DNA of 64,000 nucleotides, from NCBI RefSeq assembly GCF_900115305.1, contig NZ_FOVW01000002.1, positions 186,001 through 250,000 on the forward strand, read 5' to 3'. The position numbers were made by a program, and so were the translations under genes. This stretch comes from Algoriphagus ornithinivorans. GTDB taxonomy: Bacteria > Bacteroidota > Bacteroidia > Cytophagales > Cyclobacteriaceae. The notes under the pieces were generated by a model. It searched no databases, was not told the origin of the DNA, and saw only the letters and a program-made list of their open reading frames with translations. Below are positions 28,285 through 36,866 of this stretch, one piece after another. Each line of letters starts with the position of its first letter. The stretch's first letter is position 1.

Positions 28285-29249
28285 TATAATCTAATTGTTT
28301 TGATAGGTAAAATCATGTCAATGAGAGACAGAACCAGTCCTGCCAAAAGAAAATAGAAATACTTATTGGAGGAGGTTTCTATTTTTCTGGTGCCTACAGT
28401 TCCTCCTTCTAATCTCTCTAGTGCTGCAGTGAGATCACCTAGCTCCTGGGCTTCATCTGAAATTTCAAAATATTGACCTCCTGTTTCTGAGGCAATGTAT
28501 TTTAAAGATCCTCTATCTAATTTAGTTTCTGCAGGTTTCCCGGTCTCAGGATTGATGATTACTCCATTTCCTCGTGGAATAGAGCTTCCTTTTTCTGTTC
28601 CAATACCTAAGGAGTAAACCTTGATTCCAGCATCGCTTAGTCTGTCGCCCACGTCGTCCAAATCATCCCCGAAATTCTCTCCGTCGGAGATCAATACTAT
28701 GGACTTGGATTTTACTTCCATGCTTTCATCATTGTTGAATCTCTCCAAAGCCATTTTTAAAGGGCCTCTCAGGTCCGTGCCTGAATTTGGAACCAAACCG
28801 GTATTCAATCCATCTAAATAAAGCTGGAGCACACTTTGATCAAATGTCAAAGGACACTGCATAAAAGCCTCAGAGGAGAAAATTATCAATCCAATTCTGT
28901 CAGATGGAAAACTTTTAATCAAATTTTTCAACTCAAACTTGATTCTCTGCAAACGACTTGGGCCAATATCCGTTGCATTCATAGATTGGGATAAATCAAT
29001 TGCAATGAAAATATCCTTTCCTTCTTCTTTGACTTCTTTGGTAGATGTTCCAATGGATGGTCCTGCCAAAGCGATTAGAAATAATATAAAGTAAAGAGTA
29101 CGTATGACCAGTTTGGTGAAAAGTCTTCGCTTTTCAACTTGTAGCCTTCTATTGATGGCCCAATATCTTGATAAATATACCAGATAGAGCAGAATAAAAA
29201 TTCCTGCTAGGATTGCAATAAGCTTGATGTCAGGATATGCCCAAATCAT
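28284..29249 (-). CDS. batB: VWA-domain membrane protein, BatB-like
   Basis: The 321-residue protein has two N-terminal membrane spans (about 10-28 and 50-68), a von Willebrand A domain (about 85-285) with the MIDAS sequence DLSQSM and later T and D ligands, and a C-terminal span. It fits the BatA/BatB group of the Bacteroides aerotolerance cluster. Unlike the usual moxR-DUF58-batA-batB-batC-batD-batE order, here it stands first in a three-gene unit; no MoxR, DUF58 or BatD lies in this window. It is divergent from the TonB receptor gene. Confidence 0.85.
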   Translation of the reverse strand: MIWAYPDIKLIAILAGIFILLYLVYLSRYWAINRRLQVEKRRLFTKLVIRTLYFILFLIALAGPSIGTSTKEVKEEGKDIFIAIDLSQSMNATDIGPSRLQRIKFELKNLIKSFPSDRIGLIIFSSEAFMQCPLTFDQSVLQLYLDGLNTGLVPNSGTDLRGPLKMALERFNNDESMEVKSKSIVLISDGENFGDDLDDVGDRLSDAGIKVYSLGIGTEKGSSIPRGNGVIINPETGKPAETKLDRGSLKYIASETGGQYFEISDEAQELGDLTAALERLEGGTVGTRKIETSSNKYFYFLLAGLVLSLIDMILPIKTIRL

Positions 29250-29392
29250 GGCCTGAAATTATAAAATAAAGCTTACTTTGAAAGGAACTTTCATGCAAGT
29301 GGTCGGTTATAAATTCAATGTTTGTAAATATTAACAATTATTAAATCCCAAATCCTTCCGAGTAATTTGAATGGGTTCAATATTTTTGGTCG

Positions 29393-31792
29393 ATGAATTT
29401 ATCCAAAGTCAATTTTTGTTTGCTGATAGTCTTAGCTTTAAGTCTGTTGCCGTTTTTTCTATTTGCTCAGGAAAGTGCGAAAATCAGTGGGCAGGTTTTG
29501 GATGTGAAAGATTCATCACCCTTGCCGGGAGCAAATATTTTTTGGGAAAATGATTTAAAATCTGGAGTAGTTAGTGATTTAGATGGGAATTTTGAAATCC
29601 AGCCCACTAAACTTCCAGCCAGATTGATTGTCTCTTTTATAGGCTATGAAAAATCAATCAGAGTTCTTACTGAAAAAGATTTAGCCAAATTTCAGCGCTT
29701 TTTTTTGAATCCTGAGGAGTTGTCTCTTGAGGAAGTGATTATTCAGGAAAGGCGTCCGGATGAAAATGTTCGGAATTTGGAGACTGGAAAAGCGAGGGTT
29801 CCTATTGAGACTATCAAGAATATTCCCGCTTTATTTGGAGAAGTCGATTTGCTTAGAAGTTTGCAGTTACTACCTGGAGTTCAAACTGCGGGGGAGGGGA
29901 CTACCGGTTTGTTCGTTAGAGGAGGCTCTGCCGATCAAAATTTAGTACAACTAGATGGAACTCCTGTTTACAATCCTTCCCATTTCTTTGGATTCTTTTC
30001 GGTGTTTAATCCAGATGCATTAGATCAGGTGGAATTATATAAGGGGAACATGCCCGCTTCCTATGGAGGAAGGCTGTCTTCTCTAATTGATGTTAGTTTG
30101 AGAGAAGGAAATTATGATCAAATTCATGGAGAGGGAGGAATTGGAACAATTTCTTCCAGGTTTACTATAGATGGTCCATTATTTTCAGAAAAATCCTCTT
30201 TTGTATTTTCGGCGAGAAGAACCTATGCAGATGTTTTTTTGAAACTGGCTAATGATCCAGACCTAAGAGACAATAGGCTTAATTTTTATGATTTAAGCGG
30301 AAAGCTGGCGTTTAAAATCTCGGACAAGGATAAGATCACTTTCTCTACCTATCAAGGGAGAGATTTTCTGGGTGTAAATAAAGAGTTCGGGTTGGGTTGG
30401 AGTAATTGGGTGAGTTCATTGAAGTGGTCCAGAAATATTTCTGATGACTTGTTTTTTGACTTAGATGCTTATCACTCTTTTTACAATTATAAAATCGAAA
30501 TCAATGATCCGGATAATGGGTTTATTTGGAATAATAACCTTTCTGAATCAGGAATTAAGGGAAACTGGTCCTTAAATAATAATTCAAAAACACAGACTTA
30601 CTGGGGCTTTCATTCCCAGTTTTATAATTTTTCACCCATCAATTTAGAACCTCTTCCGAACAGTAATTTGGATCCAATCAATACCAATCCAAAAAATGGA
30701 GTATTGAATAATTTATTTGCTGGACTGTCTCATCAATTCTCTTCAAAATTGAGTGCTGAGGCTGGGCTCCGATGGGGTTTTTTCAATCAGCTAGGTAGAG
30801 GTGTGGACTATAGATATGCGGGAGGTGTTCCTGGACCGGATGTGGAAGTGATTGATTCTGTTCAATTCAATTCCTTCGAAAACATCAAGTTTTATCAAGG
30901 CTTGGAGCCAAGATTGGCTTTTAGGTATTTGATTAATGAAGAGTTTTCGTTGAAAGCCGCCTACAACAGGAATTTTCAATACGTGCAGATTGCTTCTAAT
31001 AGTTCTGCAGGATTGCCAATTGATAGATGGATTTTGGCAGGCACTTATGTTCCTCCGATTAGATCTGATCAAATTTCGGTTGGAGTGTTCAAAAACTTCC
31101 AAAATAACAAATGGGAGTTTTCAGTTGAATCTTATTATAAAGACCTGAGAAATATCATTGATTTGAGAAATGGAGCTCAGGTTCTATTTACAGACCAGGT
31201 GGAAACAGAAATTCTTACCGGAAAAGGCTGGGCTTATGGAGTGGAGTTTTTACTTCGAAAAAATACCGGAAAAACTACAGGCTGGCTGGCATATACCTGG
31301 TCAAGAACTTGGAGGTTGATTGAAGGAATAAGTGAAAACCGAAAGTATAACCCAAGATTTGATAGACCTCATGATGTGACTTTGGTCTTGAATCATGAGT
31401 TTTCTCCTTCCTGGTCATCAGGTTTAACCTTCGTTTATACCACAGGACAGGCAGTCACATTTCCAATCGGAACTTATCCAATAGACAACCAGCATTTACC
31501 ACTTTTTTCCAAATTCAGAAATCAGGATAGATTCCCGGATTATCATCGCATGGATGCCTCAGTCACGTGGAAAAACCCCAATAAAGGGAGAAAATGGAGG
31601 GGAAGCTGGAACTTCAGTGTTTACAATCTATATGGAAGAAAGAACCCTTTTGCCTATGAGTTCCGTCAGATCTACAATGATGATTTTAGATTTAGTGCGG
31701 GGGATGGCCCTATTGAATCTAGTCGGCAAGGAATCGTCATGACCTATTTGTTTACATTTCTTCCTTCAATTACTTATAATTTTCAGTTTTGA
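29393..31792 (+). CDS. TonB-dependent outer-membrane receptor
   Basis: The 799-residue protein has a signal peptide (1-26), a carboxypeptidase-D-like regulatory domain (about 30-115, ISGQVLDVKDSSPLPGANIFW), a plug (about 130-230, LLPGVQTAGEGTTGLFVRGGSADQN) and a beta-barrel to the C-terminal aromatic strand ending YNFQF. It imports a substrate across the outer membrane using TonB energy; the ligand is unknown. The DUF4249 lipoprotein gene overlaps its stop (ATGA), the standard non-SusD pairing of Bacteroidota. Candidate TonB proteins are encoded nearby at 33-34.8 kb. Confidence 0.93.
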   Translation: MNLSKVNFCLLIVLALSLLPFFLFAQESAKISGQVLDVKDSSPLPGANIFWENDLKSGVVSDLDGNFEIQPTKLPARLIVSFIGYEKSIRVLTEKDLAKFQRFFLNPEELSLEEVIIQERRPDENVRNLETGKARVPIETIKNIPALFGEVDLLRSLQLLPGVQTAGEGTTGLFVRGGSADQNLVQLDGTPVYNPSHFFGFFSVFNPDALDQVELYKGNMPASYGGRLSSLIDVSLREGNYDQIHGEGGIGTISSRFTIDGPLFSEKSSFVFSARRTYADVFLKLANDPDLRDNRLNFYDLSGKLAFKISDKDKITFSTYQGRDFLGVNKEFGLGWSNWVSSLKWSRNISDDLFFDLDAYHSFYNYKIEINDPDNGFIWNNNLSESGIKGNWSLNNNSKTQTYWGFHSQFYNFSPINLEPLPNSNLDPINTNPKNGVLNNLFAGLSHQFSSKLSAEAGLRWGFFNQLGRGVDYRYAGGVPGPDVEVIDSVQFNSFENIKFYQGLEPRLAFRYLINEEFSLKAAYNRNFQYVQIASNSSAGLPIDRWILAGTYVPPIRSDQISVGVFKNFQNNKWEFSVESYYKDLRNIIDLRNGAQVLFTDQVETEILTGKGWAYGVEFLLRKNTGKTTGWLAYTWSRTWRLIEGISENRKYNPRFDRPHDVTLVLNHEFSPSWSSGLTFVYTTGQAVTFPIGTYPIDNQHLPLFSKFRNQDRFPDYHRMDASVTWKNPNKGRKWRGSWNFSVYNLYGRKNPFAYEFRQIYNDDFRFSAGDGPIESSRQGIVMTYLFTFLPSITYNFQF

Positions 31793-32619
31793 TGAGACGA
31801 TTGCTTATTCTTCTGTTGAGTGTGGTGTTTTTTTCCTGTCAGGAAGAAGTGGATCTTCCCTTGGCTACTATAGAAGGAGAGATCCCTGTAATAGAGGGTA
31901 CATGGACCGATAAGGACTTTTATAATGAGGTGACTATTAGCCTTGCAAAGAATTATTTTGATGAATCCACTAGAATTGTGATTTCTGATGCTGAGGTGGT
32001 AATCAGTATTCCAGGGACTGAAGTTTTGATCCCATTTGTCTACAATTCCAGTTCAAGGAGCTATAGGCCGAAGGATAGGAGAAAGGTGGCAAAAGTAGGA
32101 GAGCGATATAATCTTTCCGTCAAATGGGGGGGTAATATTTATCAAGCTTCGGGACTGATGTTAGAAGCTCCGAAAATTGATAGCTTGACCTATGAGTTCA
32201 AAGAGAAAAGACTATTCTCTGACGAGGGATACTATATTAAAGCCTATGGCAAAATTCCATTCACCAGAGATAACTATTATCGGATTAGAGTCATTGAAAA
32301 TGACACCTTGAAAAACAATAGGGAAGATTATTTACTATTTGATGATACCTTTGGATTAAGTTTTTTCGAAAGAGGTTTGGAGTTAAATTATGCATTTCAG
32401 CCTGGAGATAGAGTTAGACTGGAGCTTTTTCGTATGAATAGAGATGTTTATAATTATTTTACCCAGTTGGTAGGATTGTTATTTAATGATGGTGGACTCT
32501 TCAGTCCTCCTCCTCAAAATCCAGAAACCAATATTCGGGTCATTCAGGGAGAGGGTGAGGTATTGGGGTACTTCCTGGTTTCGCCTTTATTATCGGAATC
32601 CATTTTTATTCGCGAATAA
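31789..32619 (+). CDS. DUF4249 lipoprotein partner of the receptor
   Basis: The 276-residue protein has a lipoprotein signal with the Cys at residue 17 (LLSVVFFSCQEE) and beta-rich DUF4249 features: IEGEIPVIEGTWTDKDFYNEVTISLA near the N-terminus and the FFSPPPQN-like region near the end. Such lipoproteins accompany TonB receptors and are thought to act in substrate capture at the cell surface, but no DUF4249 member has a well-proved ligand known to me. It overlaps the receptor gene by four bases. Confidence 0.88.
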   Translation: MMRRLLILLLSVVFFSCQEEVDLPLATIEGEIPVIEGTWTDKDFYNEVTISLAKNYFDESTRIVISDAEVVISIPGTEVLIPFVYNSSSRSYRPKDRRKVAKVGERYNLSVKWGGNIYQASGLMLEAPKIDSLTYEFKEKRLFSDEGYYIKAYGKIPFTRDNYYRIRVIENDTLKNNREDYLLFDDTFGLSFFERGLELNYAFQPGDRVRLELFRMNRDVYNYFTQLVGLLFNDGGLFSPPPQNPETNIRVIQGEGEVLGYFLVSPLLSESIFIRE

Positions 32620-32657
32620 CCTATATTTAGTAAGTCATAAATTATTTTTCAATAGAT

Positions 32658-32674
32658 CTACTAATTTTTAATAG
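32658..32674. promoter_or_regulatory. Candidate BlaI-type operator
   Basis: The imperfect palindrome CTACTAATTTTTAATAG (6 of 7 bases matching across the centre) lies 33 bases before blaI. Its TA-rich dyad resembles BlaI/MecI operators in general form, so autoregulation is plausible; this is inference from symmetry and position. Confidence 0.35.
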
Positions 32675-32706
32675 GTTATTTAAAAAATTCATTTTAAATT
32701 AAAGTC

Positions 32707-33081
32707 ATGAAAGAATTATCAGAACAGGAAGAGCGCATCATGCGCATATTATGGAAGATGGGACAAGGTCTCATTCGTGACGTTTTGGACGAATTTCCAG
32801 AACCTAAGCCACCTTACACCACTTTGGCCTCAACAATCAGGTTACTGGAGAAAAAGGGGTATTTGACTCACAAGGTTTACGGTACAGTTCACATGTATAT
32901 CCCGACAGTCAGTCAGGAAGACTATTCTAAGAAAAGCATCAATCATATGGTAAAGCATTTCTTTGAAGGGTCTGTAGGTAATTTCTTATCCTTTATGGTG
33001 AAAGAGAAAAAAATCAGCAAGGATGAAATTGATGATTTGCAGAAGATGATTGATGATTACGAAAACATGGATAAACAATGA
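32707..33081 (+). CDS. BlaI/MecI/CopY family repressor
   Basis: The 124-residue protein has the BlaI winged helix (ELSEQEERIMRILWKMGQGLIRDVLDEF, then YTTLASTIRLLEKKGYLTHKV) and a C-terminal dimerisation region (about 80-124). In characterised systems the repressor is inactivated through a partner M56 (BlaR1) protein. Here that partner overlaps its stop by four bases. No beta-lactamase gene is nearby, so the controlled process is likely an envelope response and not penicillin resistance, by inference. Confidence 0.92.
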   Translation: MKELSEQEERIMRILWKMGQGLIRDVLDEFPEPKPPYTTLASTIRLLEKKGYLTHKVYGTVHMYIPTVSQEDYSKKSINHMVKHFFEGSVGNFLSFMVKEKKISKDEIDDLQKMIDDYENMDKQ

Positions 33082-34349
33082 ATAATGTTTTAAATTATCT
33101 TTTAGAAGGAAGCATTTGCCTGGTAGGCGGATGGGTTTTTTATAAGGTAGTATTAGAAAAACTAACCTTCTTTGACTGGAATAGAGTAACTCTTCTGGTT
33201 TTGATGCTGCTGGTTCTTTTTGTGCCCCTTTTGTCATTTGAGATGACTCAAGCGGCGGCACCTCTCGCGGAATACACACTTCCTACTTTTGATTTTGGAA
33301 GCACCACTGAGCAAGTGGAAACCTATTCTTGGCAGGAAATGATTTTGGTGATTTATGCCATTGGATTGGTCTTTTCACTAGGTAAGTTTTGTTTGGGTTT
33401 GGCCAAACCTATTTTTCAGCTCCAACTGGTCGAAAAGAGGAATTATCAGGGAATGAAATTAGCCATCCATCCCAGCTTTGAACCAGCATCTTTCTTCAAT
33501 TATATTTTATTGCCAAAATTTGACCCAGAGGATCCGGATCAAAAACAGATTTTACTTCATGAATCAATTCACGTGGCAAAAAAACACACCTGGGACTTGA
33601 TTCTGATTCAGTTTACCAAGGCTATTTTTTGGTTTAACCCATTCATTTATGCTTTAGAAAAATCTCTTCGGGAAGTGCATGAGTTTCAGGCTGACCAAGG
33701 GGTGACCAAATCTTTTTCTCAATTCGATTATTCAAGATTGCTTGTTAGACTTTTAGCTAAAGATCAAGGCTGGCAGTTTATGAATAGCTTTAATCAATTT
33801 CAAACAAAAAAACGCATTGTTATGATGAACAAAACTAAATCAACTGAACTGCAAAAGAGCAGATTTTTGTTAGTTCTCCCTCTTTTTTCATTAATGGTTT
33901 TTGTATTCGCTTGCGAGCAAAACTTATCAGATGAACCACTCAAGCCAGAACAGATAGTGGATGTGATCAATGAAGATGGATCAACTGAACTCAAGGGAAT
34001 GGTCAATGGTAAAGTGGTTGACATAGCAGCGGATGAAATATTTGACGTGGTGGAAACTCAGCCTCAACCACCGGGGGGAATGTCTGGATGGAATAATTAC
34101 TTGAGCGCGAATCTTAAATACCCGGATGCTGCTAGGGCTGAAGGAGTTGAAGGTACTGTCATTGTCGTTTTTGTAATTAATACTGATGGTTCAGTTCAGG
34201 ATGTGGAAATTTTGAGAGGAGTGGGTTCTGGTTTGGATGAAGAGGCACTAAGAGTGGTTCAAAATTCCCCTGAATGGAAAGCTGGCGAACAAAGAGGTCG
34301 GAAAGTAAGAACTCGAATGAGATTACCAATTCGGTTCAAGTTGAGTTAA
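33078..34349 (+). CDS. BlaR1-like M56 peptidase fused to a TonB C-terminal domain
   Basis: The 423-residue protein has about three N-terminal membrane spans (1-20, 33-52, 90-108), then the zinc motif HESIH (H161, E162, H165) with HEFQAD at 201-206, and a further span near 256-275. A periplasmic TonB-like domain (about 325-423) ends LPIRFKLS. In BlaR1 the outer domain is a penicillin sensor; here it is a TonB-type domain instead. It is coupled to blaI by an ATGA overlap. A terminator follows. What it senses is unknown. Confidence 0.88.
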   Translation: MNNVLNYLLEGSICLVGGWVFYKVVLEKLTFFDWNRVTLLVLMLLVLFVPLLSFEMTQAAAPLAEYTLPTFDFGSTTEQVETYSWQEMILVIYAIGLVFSLGKFCLGLAKPIFQLQLVEKRNYQGMKLAIHPSFEPASFFNYILLPKFDPEDPDQKQILLHESIHVAKKHTWDLILIQFTKAIFWFNPFIYALEKSLREVHEFQADQGVTKSFSQFDYSRLLVRLLAKDQGWQFMNSFNQFQTKKRIVMMNKTKSTELQKSRFLLVLPLFSLMVFVFACEQNLSDEPLKPEQIVDVINEDGSTELKGMVNGKVVDIAADEIFDVVETQPQPPGGMSGWNNYLSANLKYPDAARAEGVEGTVIVVFVINTDGSVQDVEILRGVGSGLDEEALRVVQNSPEWKAGEQRGRKVRTRMRLPIRFKLS

Positions 34350-34379
34350 GCAAATAATCGTGTTAAGCAACCTGAAAAG

Positions 34380-34405
34380 CTCTCCAAGCTATTGGAGAGT
34401 TTTTT
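34380..34405 (+). terminator. Intrinsic terminator after the M56-TonB gene
   Basis: A perfect 8-bp stem (CTCTCCAA with TTGGAGAG, loop GCTA) is followed by six T. It separates the blaI-M56 unit from the next gene, though some read-through to the TonB protein is possible. Confidence 0.8.
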
Positions 34406-34423
34406 CCATTAAAATTCAAAATC

Positions 34424-34831
34424 ATGAAAAACTATAAATTAACCCTAGTATTTATTCCCCTTTTCCTATTTTTAATCGGGGTTGAGTTGAAAGCTCAAAC
34501 TGGCGAAACAGTTGAGGAACAGATAGAAAAATTAGATGTTGCTCCTCAGCCTCCCGGTGGATTTCAGGGATGGACGCAATATCTTATCAATAGTTTAAAA
34601 TATCCTGAAAAGGCCCAATCCAAAGAAATAGAAGGCACTGTCATTGTTTCTTTTATTGTAGAAAAAGACGGCTCACTTAGCGATATTGAGTTGATGAGGG
34701 GAATAGGTGGGGGATGCGATGAGGAAGCCTTGAGAGTAGTCAAAGGCTCTGGCAAATGGTCTCCAGGTGAAATGAATGGAAGTATTGTCAGGACAAGAAT
34801 GAGACTTCCAATTCGATTCAAATTGGGATAA
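34424..34831 (+). CDS. Exported TonB C-terminal domain protein
   Basis: The 135-residue protein has a signal peptide (about 1-24) and essentially one TonB C-terminal domain (about 45-135) ending RTRMRLPIRFKLG. It closely resembles the C-terminal domain of the upstream M56 fusion (PQPPGG, GWxxYL, LKYPxxA, EGTVIV, DEEALRVV), so it probably arose by duplication of that domain. It lacks a Pro-rich spanning linker. It may compete with or mimic the periplasmic part of the M56 protein; this is inference. Confidence 0.82.
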   Translation: MKNYKLTLVFIPLFLFLIGVELKAQTGETVEEQIEKLDVAPQPPGGFQGWTQYLINSLKYPEKAQSKEIEGTVIVSFIVEKDGSLSDIELMRGIGGGCDEEALRVVKGSGKWSPGEMNGSIVRTRMRLPIRFKLG

Positions 34832-34992
34832 AAAAAGTGGCTGTCTTAAAAGTGAAGTTTGTCACATTGAGCGTCCCAACAATTTTTCGGGATCGAAATG
34901 TGGGCCAGAAAGATTAAAATGGCCGTTGACTCCCTGCCTGACGTTAATTAGGCGCTCAGTCTGACAATCTACTAAAAAGACAGCCTCTTTTT
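34832..34992. repeat. Palindromic MITE/REP-like element
   Basis: The whole gap between two convergent genes is one inverted-repeat element. Its outer 16-base ends (34832-34847 and 34977-34992) pair with one mismatch around GGCTGTCTT/AAGACAGCC. Inside, TGTCACATTGAGCG pairs with CGCTCAGTCTGACA at 12 of 14 positions. Flanking A- and T-runs make it a likely bidirectional terminator. It contains the GAGCG...TCGAAATGTG arrangement I associate with a dispersed Bacteroidota repeat; copy number in this genome is not visible here. Confidence 0.7.
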
Positions 34993-34993
34993 A

Positions 34994-35776
34994 TTAGAAA
35001 TCAGTTGTCTTTCCATCCAAATCCAATTCCTTAATCCAGACATTTTTGTAAAGGACATCGTGTCCTTCAGCCTGAAGCTTCAAACCTCCGGGTCTGTCTG
35101 TAATTCCTTTACCACCGTCATTTCCTCCGTCTAGACCCGAATTTGGACCGCCCCATACCTGTTGGATTACCACATCTTCGTGGATTTTTTTACCATTAAA
35201 ATAAACTGTGACCCTGGCTTTTTCTTTTAATATTCCATTTTCAAAGCGAGCTGCTTTGAATACAATGTCATAGGCATTCCATTTCCCAAGACCATTATAG
35301 GCCTGTTCTTTTGGGAGATGTTCATTGATCACTGCAGCCAATCCATGAAGTCCATAGTCTCCATCCAGGATTTGAATTTCGTATCGATTCTGAAGATAAA
35401 CCCCGCTATTTCCTCCCTCATTTTTTATCAAAAACTCCACATGAGCCCTGAAGTCCTTGTATTTCTTTTTGGTAACGATATCTGCAGCTCCATATTTCCC
35501 TCCTGCTCCTGCTGGGTCATTGGAACTGATTGCTTTGCCTCCTGTCACAGGATCTTGAACCTCAGGCCATTTGATAGGTGCCTCAGCTGAAAATCTAGGT
35601 CCTTCCCAATACTCCCATTTTTCAAGCAACATAGACTTGGTGCCATCTAACATGAGTTCTGCTCCTTCAATAGGTTTGACACCCACTCCGACTTGTGCAG
35701 TGCTTTCACAGCTTAAGAAAAGGAAATAAAAGAATGCCGATAAAAGGCATAGGATGGAGGTTTTTGTGTTTTTCAT
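34994..35776 (-). CDS. DUF1080 (3-keto-disaccharide hydrolase-like) exported protein
   Basis: The 260-residue protein has a lipoprotein-like signal (Cys near residue 23) and one DUF1080 jelly-roll domain, with the KKYKDFRAHVEFLIKNEGGNSGVYLQNRYEIQILD core and the late GGLKLQAEGHDVLYKNVWIKEL strand. Family members cleave or bind keto-disaccharides and related glycans in the periplasm. It converges on the palindromic element, and its promoter lies in the 196 bases shared with ypfJ. Confidence 0.9.
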   Translation of the reverse strand: MKNTKTSILCLLSAFFYFLFLSCESTAQVGVGVKPIEGAELMLDGTKSMLLEKWEYWEGPRFSAEAPIKWPEVQDPVTGGKAISSNDPAGAGGKYGAADIVTKKKYKDFRAHVEFLIKNEGGNSGVYLQNRYEIQILDGDYGLHGLAAVINEHLPKEQAYNGLGKWNAYDIVFKAARFENGILKEKARVTVYFNGKKIHEDVVIQQVWGGPNSGLDGGNDGGKGITDRPGGLKLQAEGHDVLYKNVWIKELDLDGKTTDF

Positions 35777-35972
35777 AGGTTTTGGGTTTGATTTATTAAA
35801 AAGCTATTGATTGCTTTTTGGTCAATTTGGTTAATTTTAATGATGTAGGAAATAAATTTTACACGGAGAATGCGAAGTAATCTCCCTTTCTTTAAATTAT
35901 TTTCTATGCTAAGCCCTTGTTTATCTTTTTCATGAAGAGAAAAAAAGGCACTTTAACATCAAAAGGAATACT

Positions 35973-36863
35973 ATGAAATGGCAAGGCCGCAAAAAAAGCA
36001 GCAATATCGATGATAGAAGAGGAAGAAGTTCTTCTGGAGGAGGAATGAATCCATTATTGATAGGTTCATTGCTCAAAATCCTCTTTTCCAAAACGGGACT
36101 CATTATAGTAGGGATATTAATTGCATTTTCCATTATAACGGGCACCAACCCATTAAGCTTTTTAGGTGGATTTTTGCAAGGTGGAGGGCAAGGATTTACG
36201 ACGGAATCCAATTACCAACCAACTGCTGAGGAAGATGAATTGGCTGAATTCAGTGCAGTCATATTGGGGGATACAGAGCAGGTATGGAATGAATTGATTT
36301 CAAATTATCGGGAACCCACTTTAGTTCTTTTTACTGGATCAGTTTCTTCGGCTTGTGGTAATGCCAGCGCGGCAACAGGTCCTTTTTATTGTCCGGCTGA
36401 TGAAAAACTGTATATAGATTTAAGCTTTTTTGAGGATATGGAAAGGAAATTAAATGCGCCGGGAGATTTTGCTCAAGCCTATGTTATTGCCCATGAAGTA
36501 GGACATCATATCCAAAAAATCATGGGAATTACTGATGAGGTTCATTCCCTGAGAGGTCAGATTAGCGATCAAGAGTATAATCAATATTCTGTCAGACTGG
36601 AGCTTCAGGCGGATTTCCTTGCGGGAGTTTGGGCTCATCACAGCCAAAAAAGCAGCGGGATGATGGAAAGGGGGGATTTGGAAGAAGCACTGAATGCTGC
36701 CAATGCTATTGGAGATGACAGGCTTCAAAAACAGGCAGGGGGTAGGGTAGTACCTGATTCTTTTACCCATGGCACATCTGCTCAAAGAATGCGCTGGTTC
36801 AAAAAAGGATTTGATACAGGGGATTTGAGCCAAGGCGATACCTTCAGCGCCAAATCACTATAA
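35973..36863 (+). CDS. ypfJ: YpfJ family neutral zinc metallopeptidase
   Basis: The 296-residue protein has the family N-terminus (MKWQGRKKSSNIDDRRG), one membrane anchor (about 28-52), and the zinc motif AHEVGHHIQ with a downstream ELQADFLAGVWAHH Glu ligand region, then the SFTHGTSAQRMRWFKKGFDTGD tail. It is predicted to be an envelope-anchored protease of unknown substrate. Its ATG overlaps the stop of a possible 14-codon upstream reading frame (35932-35976). Confidence 0.92.
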   Translation: MKWQGRKKSSNIDDRRGRSSSGGGMNPLLIGSLLKILFSKTGLIIVGILIAFSIITGTNPLSFLGGFLQGGGQGFTTESNYQPTAEEDELAEFSAVILGDTEQVWNELISNYREPTLVLFTGSVSSACGNASAATGPFYCPADEKLYIDLSFFEDMERKLNAPGDFAQAYVIAHEVGHHIQKIMGITDEVHSLRGQISDQEYNQYSVRLELQADFLAGVWAHHSQKSSGMMERGDLEEALNAANAIGDDRLQKQAGGRVVPDSFTHGTSAQRMRWFKKGFDTGDLSQGDTFSAKSL

Positions 36864-36866
36864 GAC

